Positions 25,180-33,964 of a stretch of 64,000 bases of DNA are shown piece after piece (the first letter of the stretch is position 1; the number at the start of each line of letters is the position of its first letter). The notes under the pieces were generated by a model. It was given only the letters and a program-made list of their open reading frames with translations. It searched no databases and was not told the DNA's origin. Source of the DNA: DATAUD01 sp036501665 (GTDB lineage Bacteria > Verrucomicrobiota > Verrucomicrobiia > Limisphaerales > Palsa-1400); NCBI GenBank assembly GCA_036501665.1, contig DASXZW010000085.1:11450-75449 (forward strand), in the 5' to 3' direction. The position numbers and the translations under genes are program-made.

Positions 25180-26679
25180 ATGCATCGGCGCAATCGCCTT
25201 AAGTCCGTCAGACGTAAGATCGGTTTCTTTTCAGGAGCCGTGTCGCTTGGCCTCCTGATGCCCGTTTCGTCCTATGCTGCTCCTCAAAGCAGCGGAGTCG
25301 CCGCCCCTCCTTTTTACCAAACAGCGGGATTTTACTGGTTGTGCGGCGGCGGGGTGATTGCAGCGATGGCGGTGGGTTGGCAATTGGTTGTACGCTGGCG
25401 GCGGCGCGCCAAGCGCCTGCGCGACGAGGAGATTTTCCGGCTGGTCGATCAATGGACAAAAAGCCTTCAGCAGGAGGTTGCGGAACGCAAACAGGCCCAG
25501 CGCGCCTTGCAGGAAAGCCAGGATTGGATCATGCGCCAGGAACGATTGGCCGCAGCAGGCCAACTGGCCGCCGGGTTGGCCCATGAATTCAACAACATCC
25601 TTACGGTTGTTCAAGGGCACGCTTTTCTACTGTTGAACAATCCCGCACTCGACGAGGAGTCGCTCAAATCGGTCAATCACATCAATGACGGCGTGGAGCG
25701 GACGTCACGGTTGATCCGGCAGATGCTGGCGCTGAGCCGAAAACAAATGATGATGCGCAAGCCTTTGGACATGCAGGAAAACCTCGATCAGACCGCGGAG
25801 ATGTTGAACCGGGTATTGAGCGAGCAGGTCACGCTTAAGTTTGAGATTGCGCCGAAGTTGCCGCCCATTTTGGCCGACGCGGAGATGTTTCAGCAGATCA
25901 TTTTAAACCTTGTTGTAAACGCGCGCGACGCAATGAGCAGCGGCGGGCGTTTGACTATCCGCGCAGATGAGGCAAAGTTTAGTGCGAGCGATTTGCCCCC
26001 CAAGTCGAATCGCAAGCCGGGGAGGTTCGTGCGTTTAAGCGTTGCCGATACGGGATCAGGAATGGATACGAACATTATCAGTCATTTATTTGAGCCGTTT
26101 TTTACGACCAAGGATGTCGGCAAAGGGACGGGACTTGGCCTGGCGACGGTTCACGGGATGGTCAACCAGCATGAAGGCTGGATTGAAGTGCAAAGCGAGA
26201 TCGGCAAAGGCACCTGTTTTGACATTTACTTTCCCGTCGCCGAGGAGGCCCCGCGAAAGGAGTCGGTTCACACGGACACAAACGCGATTCGCGGCGGAAA
26301 AGAAACTATTTTGGTGGTCGAAGACCAGGAAACATTGCGGCAATTGGTGCGGGAAGTTTTGCAAAACCATGGTTATCAGGTTCTCGAAGCGCCGACTGGC
26401 GCGCAAGCCTATGAGCTTTGGGAGAAGTCGCATTCAAAGGTCGATTTGTTGTTGATGGATATTTCCACACACCAGGACGATGCCGGGGCGCGAATGGCCA
26501 ATCGCTTCTGGAAGGACAGCCCGCGCCTGCCGGTCATCTTCATCTACGATAACAATCGGGATGTAGGCCAGGAGCATGGGAACCAGCCCGTAACTTATCT
26601 CTCCAAACCGTACGGACCCGCGCAACTCATCAGGGCGGTCCGCGAGGCGTTGGATGCCGTGATCGCGCATACGCCGTAA
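25180..26679 (+). CDS. Hybrid sensor histidine kinase with C-terminal receiver
   Basis: A 499-residue membrane kinase. The N terminus has a signal-like hydrophobic stretch (GFFSGAVSLGLLMPVSSYAA) and a second membrane helix (WLCGGGVIAAMAVGWQLVV, ~52-70), so almost no periplasmic sensor remains. A coiled coil leads to the H-box AAGLAHEFNNIL (His ~137), N-box NLVVNARDAM, G1 DTGSGMD and G2 GKGTGLGLATVHG. The receiver near 385-495 has acceptor Asp427 in LLLMDIS. This resembles kinases seen in tandem arrays in Verrucomicrobia. It ends 7 bp before a second hybrid kinase, so the two probably act together. Confidence 0.9.
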   Translation: MHRRNRLKSVRRKIGFFSGAVSLGLLMPVSSYAAPQSSGVAAPPFYQTAGFYWLCGGGVIAAMAVGWQLVVRWRRRAKRLRDEEIFRLVDQWTKSLQQEVAERKQAQRALQESQDWIMRQERLAAAGQLAAGLAHEFNNILTVVQGHAFLLLNNPALDEESLKSVNHINDGVERTSRLIRQMLALSRKQMMMRKPLDMQENLDQTAEMLNRVLSEQVTLKFEIAPKLPPILADAEMFQQIILNLVVNARDAMSSGGRLTIRADEAKFSASDLPPKSNRKPGRFVRLSVADTGSGMDTNIISHLFEPFFTTKDVGKGTGLGLATVHGMVNQHEGWIEVQSEIGKGTCFDIYFPVAEEAPRKESVHTDTNAIRGGKETILVVEDQETLRQLVREVLQNHGYQVLEAPTGAQAYELWEKSHSKVDLLLMDISTHQDDAGARMANRFWKDSPRLPVIFIYDNNRDVGQEHGNQPVTYLSKPYGPAQLIRAVREALDAVIAHTP

Positions 26680-26686
26680 AATTAAA

Positions 26687-28207
26687 ATGAATCAATCGGA
26701 AAGAATCCAACAGCTCGCGGCCTTTCCGCAGACCAATCCCAATCCCGTCATGGCGTTTGCAGCGGACGGGGTGATGACTTACAGCAATGACGCCGCGCAA
26801 AAACTTGCCGCTTCGCTGGACGCGGACTCGCCGAGCGGGATTCTTCCACAGGACATCAAAACAATCGTTGCGGAATGCCTGTTGACCGGTGAAAACGTCA
26901 CAAACCTTCAGACGGTCGTGCGGAAGCGGACGATTTCATGGTCATTTATTCCAGTTCCTGAGGGCCAGGTGGTTCATTGCTACGCGAATGACATCACTAA
27001 CCGGCTGAATCTTGAGGCGCAGCTTCGTTATTCCGTCAAAATGGAGGCTGTGGGGCAATTGGCAGCCGGCGTGGCGCACGATTTCAATAATATTTTGACA
27101 ATCATTCAGGGTCACGCGGATTTGCTGTTGCAAGGCCCCGATTCTCGCGAGGAGAAGGCGAAGGCTGTCAGCTCAATCGCCTCCGCAGCCGAGCGGGCCG
27201 GCAAGCTTATCAAACAATTGCTTGTTTTCAGCCGCAAACAGGTCATGCGGCAACGCGCGCTTCAACTCAATGAAGTCGCGCAAAACCTAGTCCCAATGTT
27301 GCGTGGGTTGCTGGGGGACACGGTTAACTTGCAATTCATTCCCGCCCCGAATTTGCCGCCTCTGTCCGCTGACCTGGGGATGCTGGAGCAAGTGCTGGTG
27401 AACCTTGTTCTCAATGCGCGGGACGCAATGCCGCGCGGCGGACGGCTCACAATTACCACTTCGCAACAGACTTTGGAACCGGTTGCAACGGTGCTGAATC
27501 CAGAAGCGCGCCCCGGCGAATTTGTTTGCCTGTCGGTCGCTGACACGGGCTGCGGGATGACCCAGACGACATTGGGCCATTTGTTCGAACCCTTTTTCAC
27601 CACAAAAGAACCGGGCAAAGGCACCGGTCTGGGTCTGGCGACGGTTTACGGCATTGTCAAACAACACCAGGGGTGGATCATTGTTGACAGTCAGTTGGAT
27701 GCGGGTTCGACATTCACGATTTTTCTTCCACCGGCTCCGAAGCCAGCCGCCCCCGCCGCCCCACAACCTGCGGCGACATCGGCAAGGGAATCAATGCCGC
27801 GCGGCAATGAAACGATCCTGGTGGTGGAAGACGAACCGGCGTTGCGCGATTTAGTGGTCAGCATTCTCCAAATTTGCGGGTATCGAACTTATGAGGCGGA
27901 GACGGGCGTCGCGGCGCTGCGGGTTTGGGAACAACACAAGGCCGAGATTGATTTGCTGTTGACAGACATGGTGATGCCGGAAGGTGTTTCGGGACGTCAA
28001 CTCGCGGAGAAGTTGCAAGCCGACGATCCCAGCCTCAAAGTCATTTACACCAGTGGTTACAGTCCGGGCATGGCGGGCAAGGACATTGCGCTTTTGGAAG
28101 GTTTTAATTTTTTGGCAAAGCCGTATCCGCCAAGCCGCCTGGCCCTTGTCGTGCGGGAGTGTCTTGATGGCAAGCGTCCAAGCGCGGCGAAATCGAAGGA
28201 TGTATAA
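26687..28207 (+). CDS. Cytoplasmic PAS hybrid histidine kinase with C-terminal receiver
   Basis: A 506-residue soluble kinase. Residues ~15-110 look like a PAS domain (NPNPVMAFAADGVMTYSNDAA). The H-box is AAGVAHDFNNIL (His131), followed by N-box NLVLNARDAMPRGG, G1 DTGCGMT and G2 GKGTGLGLATVYG. A Pro/Ala linker (~355-375) connects to a receiver with acceptor Asp427 in LLLTDMVMPEG. It lies 7 bp after the membrane-bound hybrid kinase and shares its core, so they may have arisen by duplication. Neither has an adjacent DNA-binding regulator. Confidence 0.92.
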   Translation: MNQSERIQQLAAFPQTNPNPVMAFAADGVMTYSNDAAQKLAASLDADSPSGILPQDIKTIVAECLLTGENVTNLQTVVRKRTISWSFIPVPEGQVVHCYANDITNRLNLEAQLRYSVKMEAVGQLAAGVAHDFNNILTIIQGHADLLLQGPDSREEKAKAVSSIASAAERAGKLIKQLLVFSRKQVMRQRALQLNEVAQNLVPMLRGLLGDTVNLQFIPAPNLPPLSADLGMLEQVLVNLVLNARDAMPRGGRLTITTSQQTLEPVATVLNPEARPGEFVCLSVADTGCGMTQTTLGHLFEPFFTTKEPGKGTGLGLATVYGIVKQHQGWIIVDSQLDAGSTFTIFLPPAPKPAAPAAPQPAATSARESMPRGNETILVVEDEPALRDLVVSILQICGYRTYEAETGVAALRVWEQHKAEIDLLLTDMVMPEGVSGRQLAEKLQADDPSLKVIYTSGYSPGMAGKDIALLEGFNFLAKPYPPSRLALVVRECLDGKRPSAAKSKDV

Positions 28208-28299
28208 TGTTGCTTACGCCTTCTCACACGCGGACAAACCATTGAGATTCGATTCCTCTATTTTATCTTTGACTGTAAGGGGCGGCCATCGGTGTTCGC

Positions 28300-28325
28300 G
28301 GACGCCTCGGCGAGGCGTCCCTACC
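28300..28325 (+). repeat. REP-like hairpin element, CTACC family
   Basis: GGACGCCT-CGGCG-AGGCGTCC followed by CTACC, identical over all 26 bases to the copies at 8603 and 43594. It lies in the 212-bp gap between the second kinase and hflX. Confidence 0.8.
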
Positions 28326-28419
28326 TCAAAGTATAATTGTGTTTGTCCTGCTCTCGCCTGTTCCACTGGCGAAAATTGCTGGAGGTGTTACTGTGGCACA
28401 GAGTCAATTTGAATAATCA

Positions 28420-29724
28420 TTGAAAGCGCTCATCTCGACGACCAAGCGAACCGAACGCGTCTTCCTCATCGGTTTGGAACTTAAATCCGGAGAAAGCTGG
28501 CAATTCCAGGAGTCGCTCGAAGAACTGGGCGAACTGGCCGCTACCGCAGGTGCCGCGGTGATCGGAACGGGAACACAAAAACTCGAAACTCCCGTTGCAG
28601 GCACGTTCATCGGATCCGGAAAGGCGGCGGAATTTGCGAAATTTTGCCGTGAAAATGACGTTGATACCGTTGTATTTGACGACGAGCTTTCACCCGCGCA
28701 AAGCCGCAACCTGGAAAAGATTTTTGGCTGCAAGGTGCTCGATCGGACGGCGTTGATTCTGGATATTTTCGCGCAACGCGCGCGCACACGCGAAGGAAAA
28801 TTGCAGGTGGAATTGGCGCAATTGCAGCATTTGCTGCCGCGCCTGACCCGATTTTGGGGCCATCTTTCGCGCCAGAGCGGCGGCATTGGAATGCGCGGCG
28901 GCGAGGGCGAATCGCAGTTGGAATCGGACCGCCGCCGGGTCCAGGAGCGGATTGATAAAATCCAGGAGGAACTGGAAGCGGTCCGCAGGCATCGGGCGAC
29001 TCAACGGAATGGCCGCCAGCGGAATCTTTGGCCGTTGGCCTCGATTGTCGGCTATACAAACGCCGGGAAGTCCACGCTGCTTAACGCGCTAACAGGCTCT
29101 GCCGTGCTGGCAGAGGACAAATTGTTCGCCACGCTGGATCCCACGACGAGGCGTCTGCATCTGCCGACGAATCAGAATGTATTTTTGACAGACACGGTCG
29201 GATTCATCCGCAAGCTGCCGCATGGATTGGTGGAAGCCTTCAAAGCGACGCTTGAGGAGGTTGTGCAGGCTGAATTGCTCCTGCACGTCGTGGACATCAG
29301 TCATCCGCAGGCCGCCGAGCAGATCAGCGCAGTCAATAATGTGCTTTCCGAGATCGGGGCCGCCGGCAAACCGACGATCATGGTCTTCAACAAAATCGAC
29401 GCATTTGAAGGCAATGGTTTGCTTGACAAGTATCTTCATCAATATCCGAATGCCGTCGCTGTTTCAGCAAAAACGGGCCACGGAATCCCGGAACTGATCG
29501 AGGAACTGGGAACGCAACTGCGGCCGATACGCGATTTTGTGGAACTGCGTGTGCCCCATGCTGATTCTGCGGTCATTGCGCGTCTGCACGAAGTCGCGCA
29601 GGTCACGGAGCGGGACTACGCGGGCAAATTCGCCCGGTTTCGGGCGCGCATTCCGCCGCATTGCCGCGCTGAATTTGCTTCGTACATCCATGCAGCGCCA
29701 GAGGCTGGCAAACGCAGGAAATAG
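28420..29724 (+). CDS. hflX: GTPase HflX
   Basis: A 434-residue ribosome-associated GTPase that splits or rescues stalled 70S ribosomes. The N-terminal HflX domain shows GTFIGSGKAAEF and DDELSPAQSRNLEK; the coiled middle has GGIGMRGGEGESQLE. The G domain has G1 GYTNAGKSTL (from residue 211), G2/G3 DPTTRRLHLP and DTVGFIRKLP, and G4 FNKID. Length is normal. The start is TTG 28420; a nearby in-frame GTG is blocked by a stop, so TTG is the only sensible choice. A Lys/Arg tail ends the protein. Confidence 0.95.
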   Translation: MKALISTTKRTERVFLIGLELKSGESWQFQESLEELGELAATAGAAVIGTGTQKLETPVAGTFIGSGKAAEFAKFCRENDVDTVVFDDELSPAQSRNLEKIFGCKVLDRTALILDIFAQRARTREGKLQVELAQLQHLLPRLTRFWGHLSRQSGGIGMRGGEGESQLESDRRRVQERIDKIQEELEAVRRHRATQRNGRQRNLWPLASIVGYTNAGKSTLLNALTGSAVLAEDKLFATLDPTTRRLHLPTNQNVFLTDTVGFIRKLPHGLVEAFKATLEEVVQAELLLHVVDISHPQAAEQISAVNNVLSEIGAAGKPTIMVFNKIDAFEGNGLLDKYLHQYPNAVAVSAKTGHGIPELIEELGTQLRPIRDFVELRVPHADSAVIARLHEVAQVTERDYAGKFARFRARIPPHCRAEFASYIHAAPEAGKRRK

Positions 29725-29750
29725 GGTTGCGAAATTCCCACGCTGAAACG

Positions 29751-30164
29751 CTACAGTTTGGTTTGCCCCATACCGAGCAAGCGATCGAACTGGGCCTTGT
29801 TCAACGGGCTGACGGACAACCGTGAATTTCTGACAAGCAGGATATCTTTCAATTGCGCGTCCGCCTTCACAGTGGCGAGCGTGACCGGTTTGTTTATATT
29901 TTTGACAGGAACAAGGTCCACGCAAACCCAATCGCCTTCGGCGGCAGTTGGATCGGGATATGGGGCACGAGCGACTTTCGCCAGGCCAACAATTTCCTTC
30001 GCGTCGCCGCTATGGTAGAAGAAAACGAGGTCGCCCTCCTGCATTGAGCGAAGATTGTTCCGTGCCTGGAAATTGCGCACGCCGGTCCAGGCGGCGCGAC
30101 CTTCCTTTACAAAGTCCGACCACGAATAGGATTCCGGTTCTTGTTTTACGAGCCAATAGTTCAT
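29751..30164 (-). CDS. EVE domain protein
   Basis: A 137-residue single-domain protein of the EVE/PUA-like fold, which in other systems reads modified bases in DNA or RNA. Diagnostic segments are MNYWLVKQEPESYSW, WTGVRNFQARNNLRSM, GDLVFFYHSG and the hydrophobic FDRLLGM near the end. It covers the whole EVE domain with no fused partner. The AAGGAA before its ATG serves as the ribosome site, and its start overlaps the stop of the methyltransferase gene by 4 bp, so the pair is co-translated. Confidence 0.93.
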   Translation of the reverse strand: MNYWLVKQEPESYSWSDFVKEGRAAWTGVRNFQARNNLRSMQEGDLVFFYHSGDAKEIVGLAKVARAPYPDPTAAEGDWVCVDLVPVKNINKPVTLATVKADAQLKDILLVRNSRLSVSPLNKAQFDRLLGMGQTKL

Positions 30165-30853
30165 AGAGATTCCTTGGTTGCGAGGATGCGAGTTTCAAAC
30201 GCGGGTATGACAATGTGCATTATTCGTCGAATGAGGCGAAACCCATTTTCGCCGAGGCTTAATTTGGAAGCCCAAACCGCCGCAAATCGCGAATAACCGA
30301 ATTCGCCAGTGCCAGCCTGTTTGACTTTGAACCCGCATTCTTGAACGAGATTTCCCAACGTTTGGGGGTTCCACGAATAAAGATGGTGATTGGGTTCGTC
30401 GGGACGAAATTGATCGTAACGGGCTTCCCGTTCCAAGGGCACGTAAAGGAGCAGCTTTCCACCCGGCTTGAGGAGGCGGCGGATTTCCTTGAGCGTCTCG
30501 GGTGGATTTAAAACATGCTCAAGAGCGTGATGGCACAAGACTATATCAGCAGAGTCATCGGAAAGGGAAACGGTGTCTGTGACGAACTCGATTCCCAACC
30601 GGCACACGTTTGCTTCGAGTTCCGTGGAGATGTCAAAACCAATTTTCCGGCGGCATCGCAATTCAGCCAAATTCCAGCCGCTGCCCACGCCGTACTCCAG
30701 AACGATGTCATCCGGTCGGACAAATTCTGAAAATTTGCGGGCGCGAAGCCGGGCCACCCACGGCAAGGCTTCCTGCGGGATGCCGCGCTTAACTTGATGA
30801 TAGCTGCGACCAGCTTCGCCGGAGTAATGACGTTGGGCCTGCTCCAAAGGCAT
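30161..30853 (-). CDS. Class I SAM-dependent methyltransferase
   Basis: A 230-residue methyltransferase from ATG 30853; a TTG 12 codons upstream (30889) is an alternative. SAM-binding motif I is VLEYGVGSGWNLAEL (about residue 50), with DISTELEANV as motif II and DIVLCHHALEHVLNPPETL as motif IV, typical of the ubiquinone/small-molecule Methyltransf_11 group. The C-terminal part ends with a hydrophobic stretch (IMHIVIPAF). Substrate unknown; it may modify a glycan or lipid. It is coupled to the EVE gene by a 4-bp overlap, an arrangement not explained by a known pathway. Confidence 0.85.
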   Translation of the reverse strand: MPLEQAQRHYSGEAGRSYHQVKRGIPQEALPWVARLRARKFSEFVRPDDIVLEYGVGSGWNLAELRCRRKIGFDISTELEANVCRLGIEFVTDTVSLSDDSADIVLCHHALEHVLNPPETLKEIRRLLKPGGKLLLYVPLEREARYDQFRPDEPNHHLYSWNPQTLGNLVQECGFKVKQAGTGEFGYSRFAAVWASKLSLGENGFRLIRRIMHIVIPAFETRILATKESL

Positions 30854-30904
30854 GCCGCGCAGTGTAGAACCGCGCGGCGTGTTGCACAATCACTGTTCTA
30901 GAGT

Positions 30905-31129
30905 TTACGTTCTTCGTTCGGACAATTGTCGGTCTGATCTTGAGCCGCGTTCGTTCGAAGCTTGAGCGTTAGCAGTCTGCGAGGAACGTCTTTGGCCACC
31001 GCGGGACTCCTCTTGTTGCTGTGATTCGTGTTCGGCCTGGAGCCAGTGCTCGGTTTGTTGACCTTCGGGTTTACCTGCTTGTTCCCAAAGTTCGTAGGCT
31101 CGTTTTGATATATTTTCGTAGTTTGACAT
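30905..31129 (-). CDS. DUF2934 small protein
   Basis: A 74-residue protein with the DUF2934 signature ISKRAYELWEQAGKPEG followed by EHWLQAEHE in the first 35 residues, and a hydrophilic Gln/Ser/Arg-rich tail. DUF2934 proteins are small, often plant- or soil-bacterial, and have no assigned role. The start is ATG 31129 with AGGAG 11 nt upstream. It is upstream of, and on the same strand as, the methyltransferase-EVE pair. A 28-bp near-perfect palindrome lies 136 bp upstream of its start and could control it or the divergent trpF. Confidence 0.8.
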   Translation of the reverse strand: MSNYENISKRAYELWEQAGKPEGQQTEHWLQAEHESQQQEESRGGQRRSSQTANAQASNERGSRSDRQLSERRT

Positions 31130-31264
31130 GTGCTTAATTTCTCCTGTCCTTCGGTCGGGAGGGACCTTTGATTAACATGTCTGCGGCGATGCTGAAAATA
31201 AATGGGGGTAAGGGCTGAAAGCGTCCTGCACAAATGGATGAGGGCTCTGTCATCAAAACAGGGA

Positions 31265-31292
31265 TGACATACTGTCATATGACTGTATGTCA
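31265..31292. promoter_or_regulatory. 28-bp near-perfect palindrome, probable operator
   Basis: TGACATACTGTCA faces its reverse complement across a central TA, with the outer part pairing TGACATA with TATGTCA and the centre TCATATGA. Only two symmetric positions (31273 and 31284) mismatch. It lies between the divergent DUF2934 gene and trpF, a typical place for a dimeric regulator. The rest of the ~300-bp gap holds no gene. Confidence 0.6.
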
Positions 31293-31427
31293 CGTGCTCA
31301 TCTCTTGCTAATGATCGATGGGAGTTCCTTGCGAGCTTCGAACATTCGTCGTTAAGTGTTTGATTGGGTTGTTTAAGGATTGAGCGACATTGCCAAAGTC
31401 TGCCGGTTTGCAGTTTAATGATGAAAA

Positions 31428-32066
31428 GTGAGCGTTAAGGTTAAAATTTGCGGCATCACCACTGTTGCCGATGCGGAGGCTGTCGTGCAAGCAGGCGCTG
31501 ACGCGGTGGGTCTGATGCTTTATTCCGGCAGCCCCCGGCATGTTTCGATTGATGCAGCGCAGGAAATTGCGCGGAGTTTGCCGCCGCATGTCCTGCGGGT
31601 TGGTGTGTTTGTTGATCCTGAACCGACTGAGGTTTTTGCGGCGATTCATCAATGTGATTTGAACCTTCTACAATTTCACGGCAACGAATCTCCAAAGTTC
31701 TGTCAGCAATTCGGCGTGATGACGATGAAAGCTTTCCGTGTGCAGAACGCCGAATCTCTTGAGGCTCTTGAGTCATTCAGCACGGATGCTTTTCTTTTGG
31801 ACAGCTATGTTGCTGGGAAGGCCGGGGGCACCGGCGAAACTTTCAATTGGTCTCTCGCCGTCGCGGCGAAGCAGTTTGGACGTCCGATATTTCTTGCGGG
31901 AGGACTGACACCCAACAACGTGGCTGACGCCATTCGCGCTGTTCAACCGTTTGGCGTCGATGTTTCCAGCGGCGTAGAGTTTTCGCCGGGGAAGAAGGAC
32001 CCGGAAAAAATCCGGGCATTTATTGCCGCAGTGCGCAGCGCGTTAAACGAAACTCAACCAGCATGA
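31428..32066 (+). CDS. trpF: Phosphoribosylanthranilate isomerase
   Basis: A 212-residue TIM barrel that isomerises phosphoribosylanthranilate to CdRP in tryptophan synthesis. The N terminus VKVKICGITTVADA holds the catalytic cysteine, VDVSSGVE(F)SPGKKD is the C-terminal phosphate-binding block, and FLAGGLTPNNV is the preceding strand; the catalytic Asp is in LLDSYV. Start GTG 31428 is chosen because the ATGs just upstream are in another frame. The stop overlaps the tag start by 4 bp. Length is normal. Confidence 0.95.
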   Translation: MSVKVKICGITTVADAEAVVQAGADAVGLMLYSGSPRHVSIDAAQEIARSLPPHVLRVGVFVDPEPTEVFAAIHQCDLNLLQFHGNESPKFCQQFGVMTMKAFRVQNAESLEALESFSTDAFLLDSYVAGKAGGTGETFNWSLAVAAKQFGRPIFLAGGLTPNNVADAIRAVQPFGVDVSSGVEFSPGKKDPEKIRAFIAAVRSALNETQPA

Positions 32067-32632
32067 AAACCATCGACTCCCGTTGTCCCTGGCCTTCGGA
32101 CGCGCTTTACATTGCCTACCATGACACGGAGTGGGGCGTGCCTGTGCATGATGACCGCACAATCTTTGAATTCCTGATTCTGGAGGGTGCGCAAGCGGGT
32201 TTGAGCTGGCACACGGTTTTGAAAAAGCGCGACAATTACCGCATCGCCTTCGACCAATTCGATCCCCAGAAAGTGGCCCGTTACAACCAGAAGAAGATCG
32301 ACAAACTTCTCGCGGACCCGGGCATTATTCGCAATCGACTCAAGGTGGCATCCGCCGTCGCCAATGCTCAGGCATTTCTCGCAGTTCAGGAGGAATTTGG
32401 CGCGTTTGATCGTTACATCTGGCAATTCGTCGGGGGCAAACCGATCATCAATCACCCTCGCTCGATGAAAGAAATTCCGCCAAAAACAAAGGAATCGGAC
32501 GCGATGAGCAAAGACCTTAAGCAACGGGGCTTTAAGTTCGTCGGTTCAACTATCTGCTACGCCCATATGCAGGCGACCGGAATGGTCAACGATCATTTGA
32601 CGACTTGTTTCCGTCACAAAGAACTCGCTTGA
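32063..32632 (+). CDS. tag: DNA-3-methyladenine glycosylase I
   Basis: A 189-residue base-excision repair enzyme that removes 3-methyladenine. N-terminal CPWPSDALYIAYHDTEWG contains the zinc-ligand cysteine and the substrate-pocket Trp; EFLILEGAQAGLSW is the classic Tag block, and the C terminus has the other zinc ligands (His/Cys in CYAHMQATGMVNDH and CFRHKE). Length is normal. The gene overlaps trpF by 4 bp and comes just before trpB, so a repair gene is built into the tryptophan operon. Confidence 0.95.
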   Translation: MKTIDSRCPWPSDALYIAYHDTEWGVPVHDDRTIFEFLILEGAQAGLSWHTVLKKRDNYRIAFDQFDPQKVARYNQKKIDKLLADPGIIRNRLKVASAVANAQAFLAVQEEFGAFDRYIWQFVGGKPIINHPRSMKEIPPKTKESDAMSKDLKQRGFKFVGSTICYAHMQATGMVNDHLTTCFRHKELA

Positions 32633-32706
32633 TCGCGAGCTTTTCATCCGCAAGCCCGCCGGGCCATTTTCTTGCCAAAACGGTCTTGAACGCCGACACT
32701 ACTTAC

Positions 32707-33909
32707 GTGAGCGCAGCCGCTGAAACCACAGTTCCAGACGCCCAAGGGCGTTTTGGACAATACGGGGGACGTTATGTCCCTGAGACGTTGATGCATCCTC
32801 TGCAGCAGTTGGAGGAGGAATATTTTCGCGCGCAGCACGACGCGGCGTTTCAGCAGGAATTGACTTATTACCTGCGCCAATTCTGCGGGCGCCCGACCCC
32901 GCTTTATTTTGCGGAACGACTGACCCGCGACCTGGGCGGGCCAAAAATTTACCTTAAGCGCGAGGACCTTCTTCATACCGGCGCGCACAAGATCAACAAC
33001 GCGATGGGGCAAATTCTTCTCGCGCGGCGAATGGGCAAAACGCGGATCATTGCCGAAACCGGCGCGGGACAGCATGGTGTTGCGACGGCGACTGTCGCCG
33101 CGATGTTCGGCCTCAAGTGCGTCATTTATATGGGCGAGGTGGATTGCCGGCGGCAGGAACTGAATGTCTTCCGCATGAAAATGCTCGGCGCTGAGGTGGT
33201 TTCGGTGACTGCCGGTCAAAAGACCCTCAAGGAGGCGGTGAACGAAGCGATGCGGGATTGGGTTACTAATGTGCGCAGCACTCATTACATTTTGGGGACG
33301 GCTTACGGCGCGCATCCTTACCCGGTTATGGTGCGGAATTTTCAGCGGATCATCGGCGACGAAGCCCGCGCGCAGATTCTTGAACAGGAAGGGCGCCTGC
33401 CCGATTTGTTGATCGCGTGCGTTGGGGGAGGGTCCAATGCGATTGGACTTTTTTATCCGTTTCTTGACGATAAAAAGGTGCGGATGCTGGGAATTGAGGC
33501 GGGTGGCGAAGGGATTATCCCCGAACGCCATGCGGCGCGTTTTCAAGGCGGGTCGCTGGGTGTGTTGCAAGGGACGCGTTCGTATATTTTGCAGGATGAA
33601 CACGGCCAGATCCAATCGACGCATAGTGTGTCGGCGGGGCTGGATTATGCAGCCGTCGGGCCGGAACACGCCTGGTTGCGCGACAAGAAGCGCGTGGAAT
33701 ATGGATACGCCACGGATGACCAGGCGTTGGCGGCCTTTAGCAAGCTGGCGCGGCTCGAAGGAATTATCCCGGCGCTCGAATCGTCTCATGCGGTCGCCGC
33801 CGTGATCGAACGCGCACCCAAATTGTCCAGCAGCCAGGTGGTGATTGTGAACCTTTCCGGGCGTGGCGACAAAGATGTGGCGCAGGTCGCGGCTCGCGTG
33901 AAGCTCTAG
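32707..33909 (+). CDS. trpB: Tryptophan synthase beta chain
   Basis: About 400 residues. It converts indole and serine to tryptophan as the beta subunit of TrpAB. The N terminus GRFGQYGGRYVPETLMHPL is diagnostic. The PLP lysine is in HTGAHKINNA and the phosphate-binding loop is CVGGGSNAIG. It belongs to the standard TrpB1 type. No ATG precedes the conserved region: GTG 32707 is chosen, but TTG 32686 and TTG 32605 (inside tag) are open in frame. trpA does not follow; a PSD1 protein gene begins 55 bp downstream, so trpA must be elsewhere. Confidence 0.95.
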   Translation: MSAAAETTVPDAQGRFGQYGGRYVPETLMHPLQQLEEEYFRAQHDAAFQQELTYYLRQFCGRPTPLYFAERLTRDLGGPKIYLKREDLLHTGAHKINNAMGQILLARRMGKTRIIAETGAGQHGVATATVAAMFGLKCVIYMGEVDCRRQELNVFRMKMLGAEVVSVTAGQKTLKEAVNEAMRDWVTNVRSTHYILGTAYGAHPYPVMVRNFQRIIGDEARAQILEQEGRLPDLLIACVGGGSNAIGLFYPFLDDKKVRMLGIEAGGEGIIPERHAARFQGGSLGVLQGTRSYILQDEHGQIQSTHSVSAGLDYAAVGPEHAWLRDKKRVEYGYATDDQALAAFSKLARLEGIIPALESSHAVAAVIERAPKLSSSQVVIVNLSGRGDKDVAQVAARVKL

Positions 33910-33964
33910 CAAAACGAATACCCGAAGGCGCGGATTCGTCTTTATTTGGTTGTAAGAACCTGAA

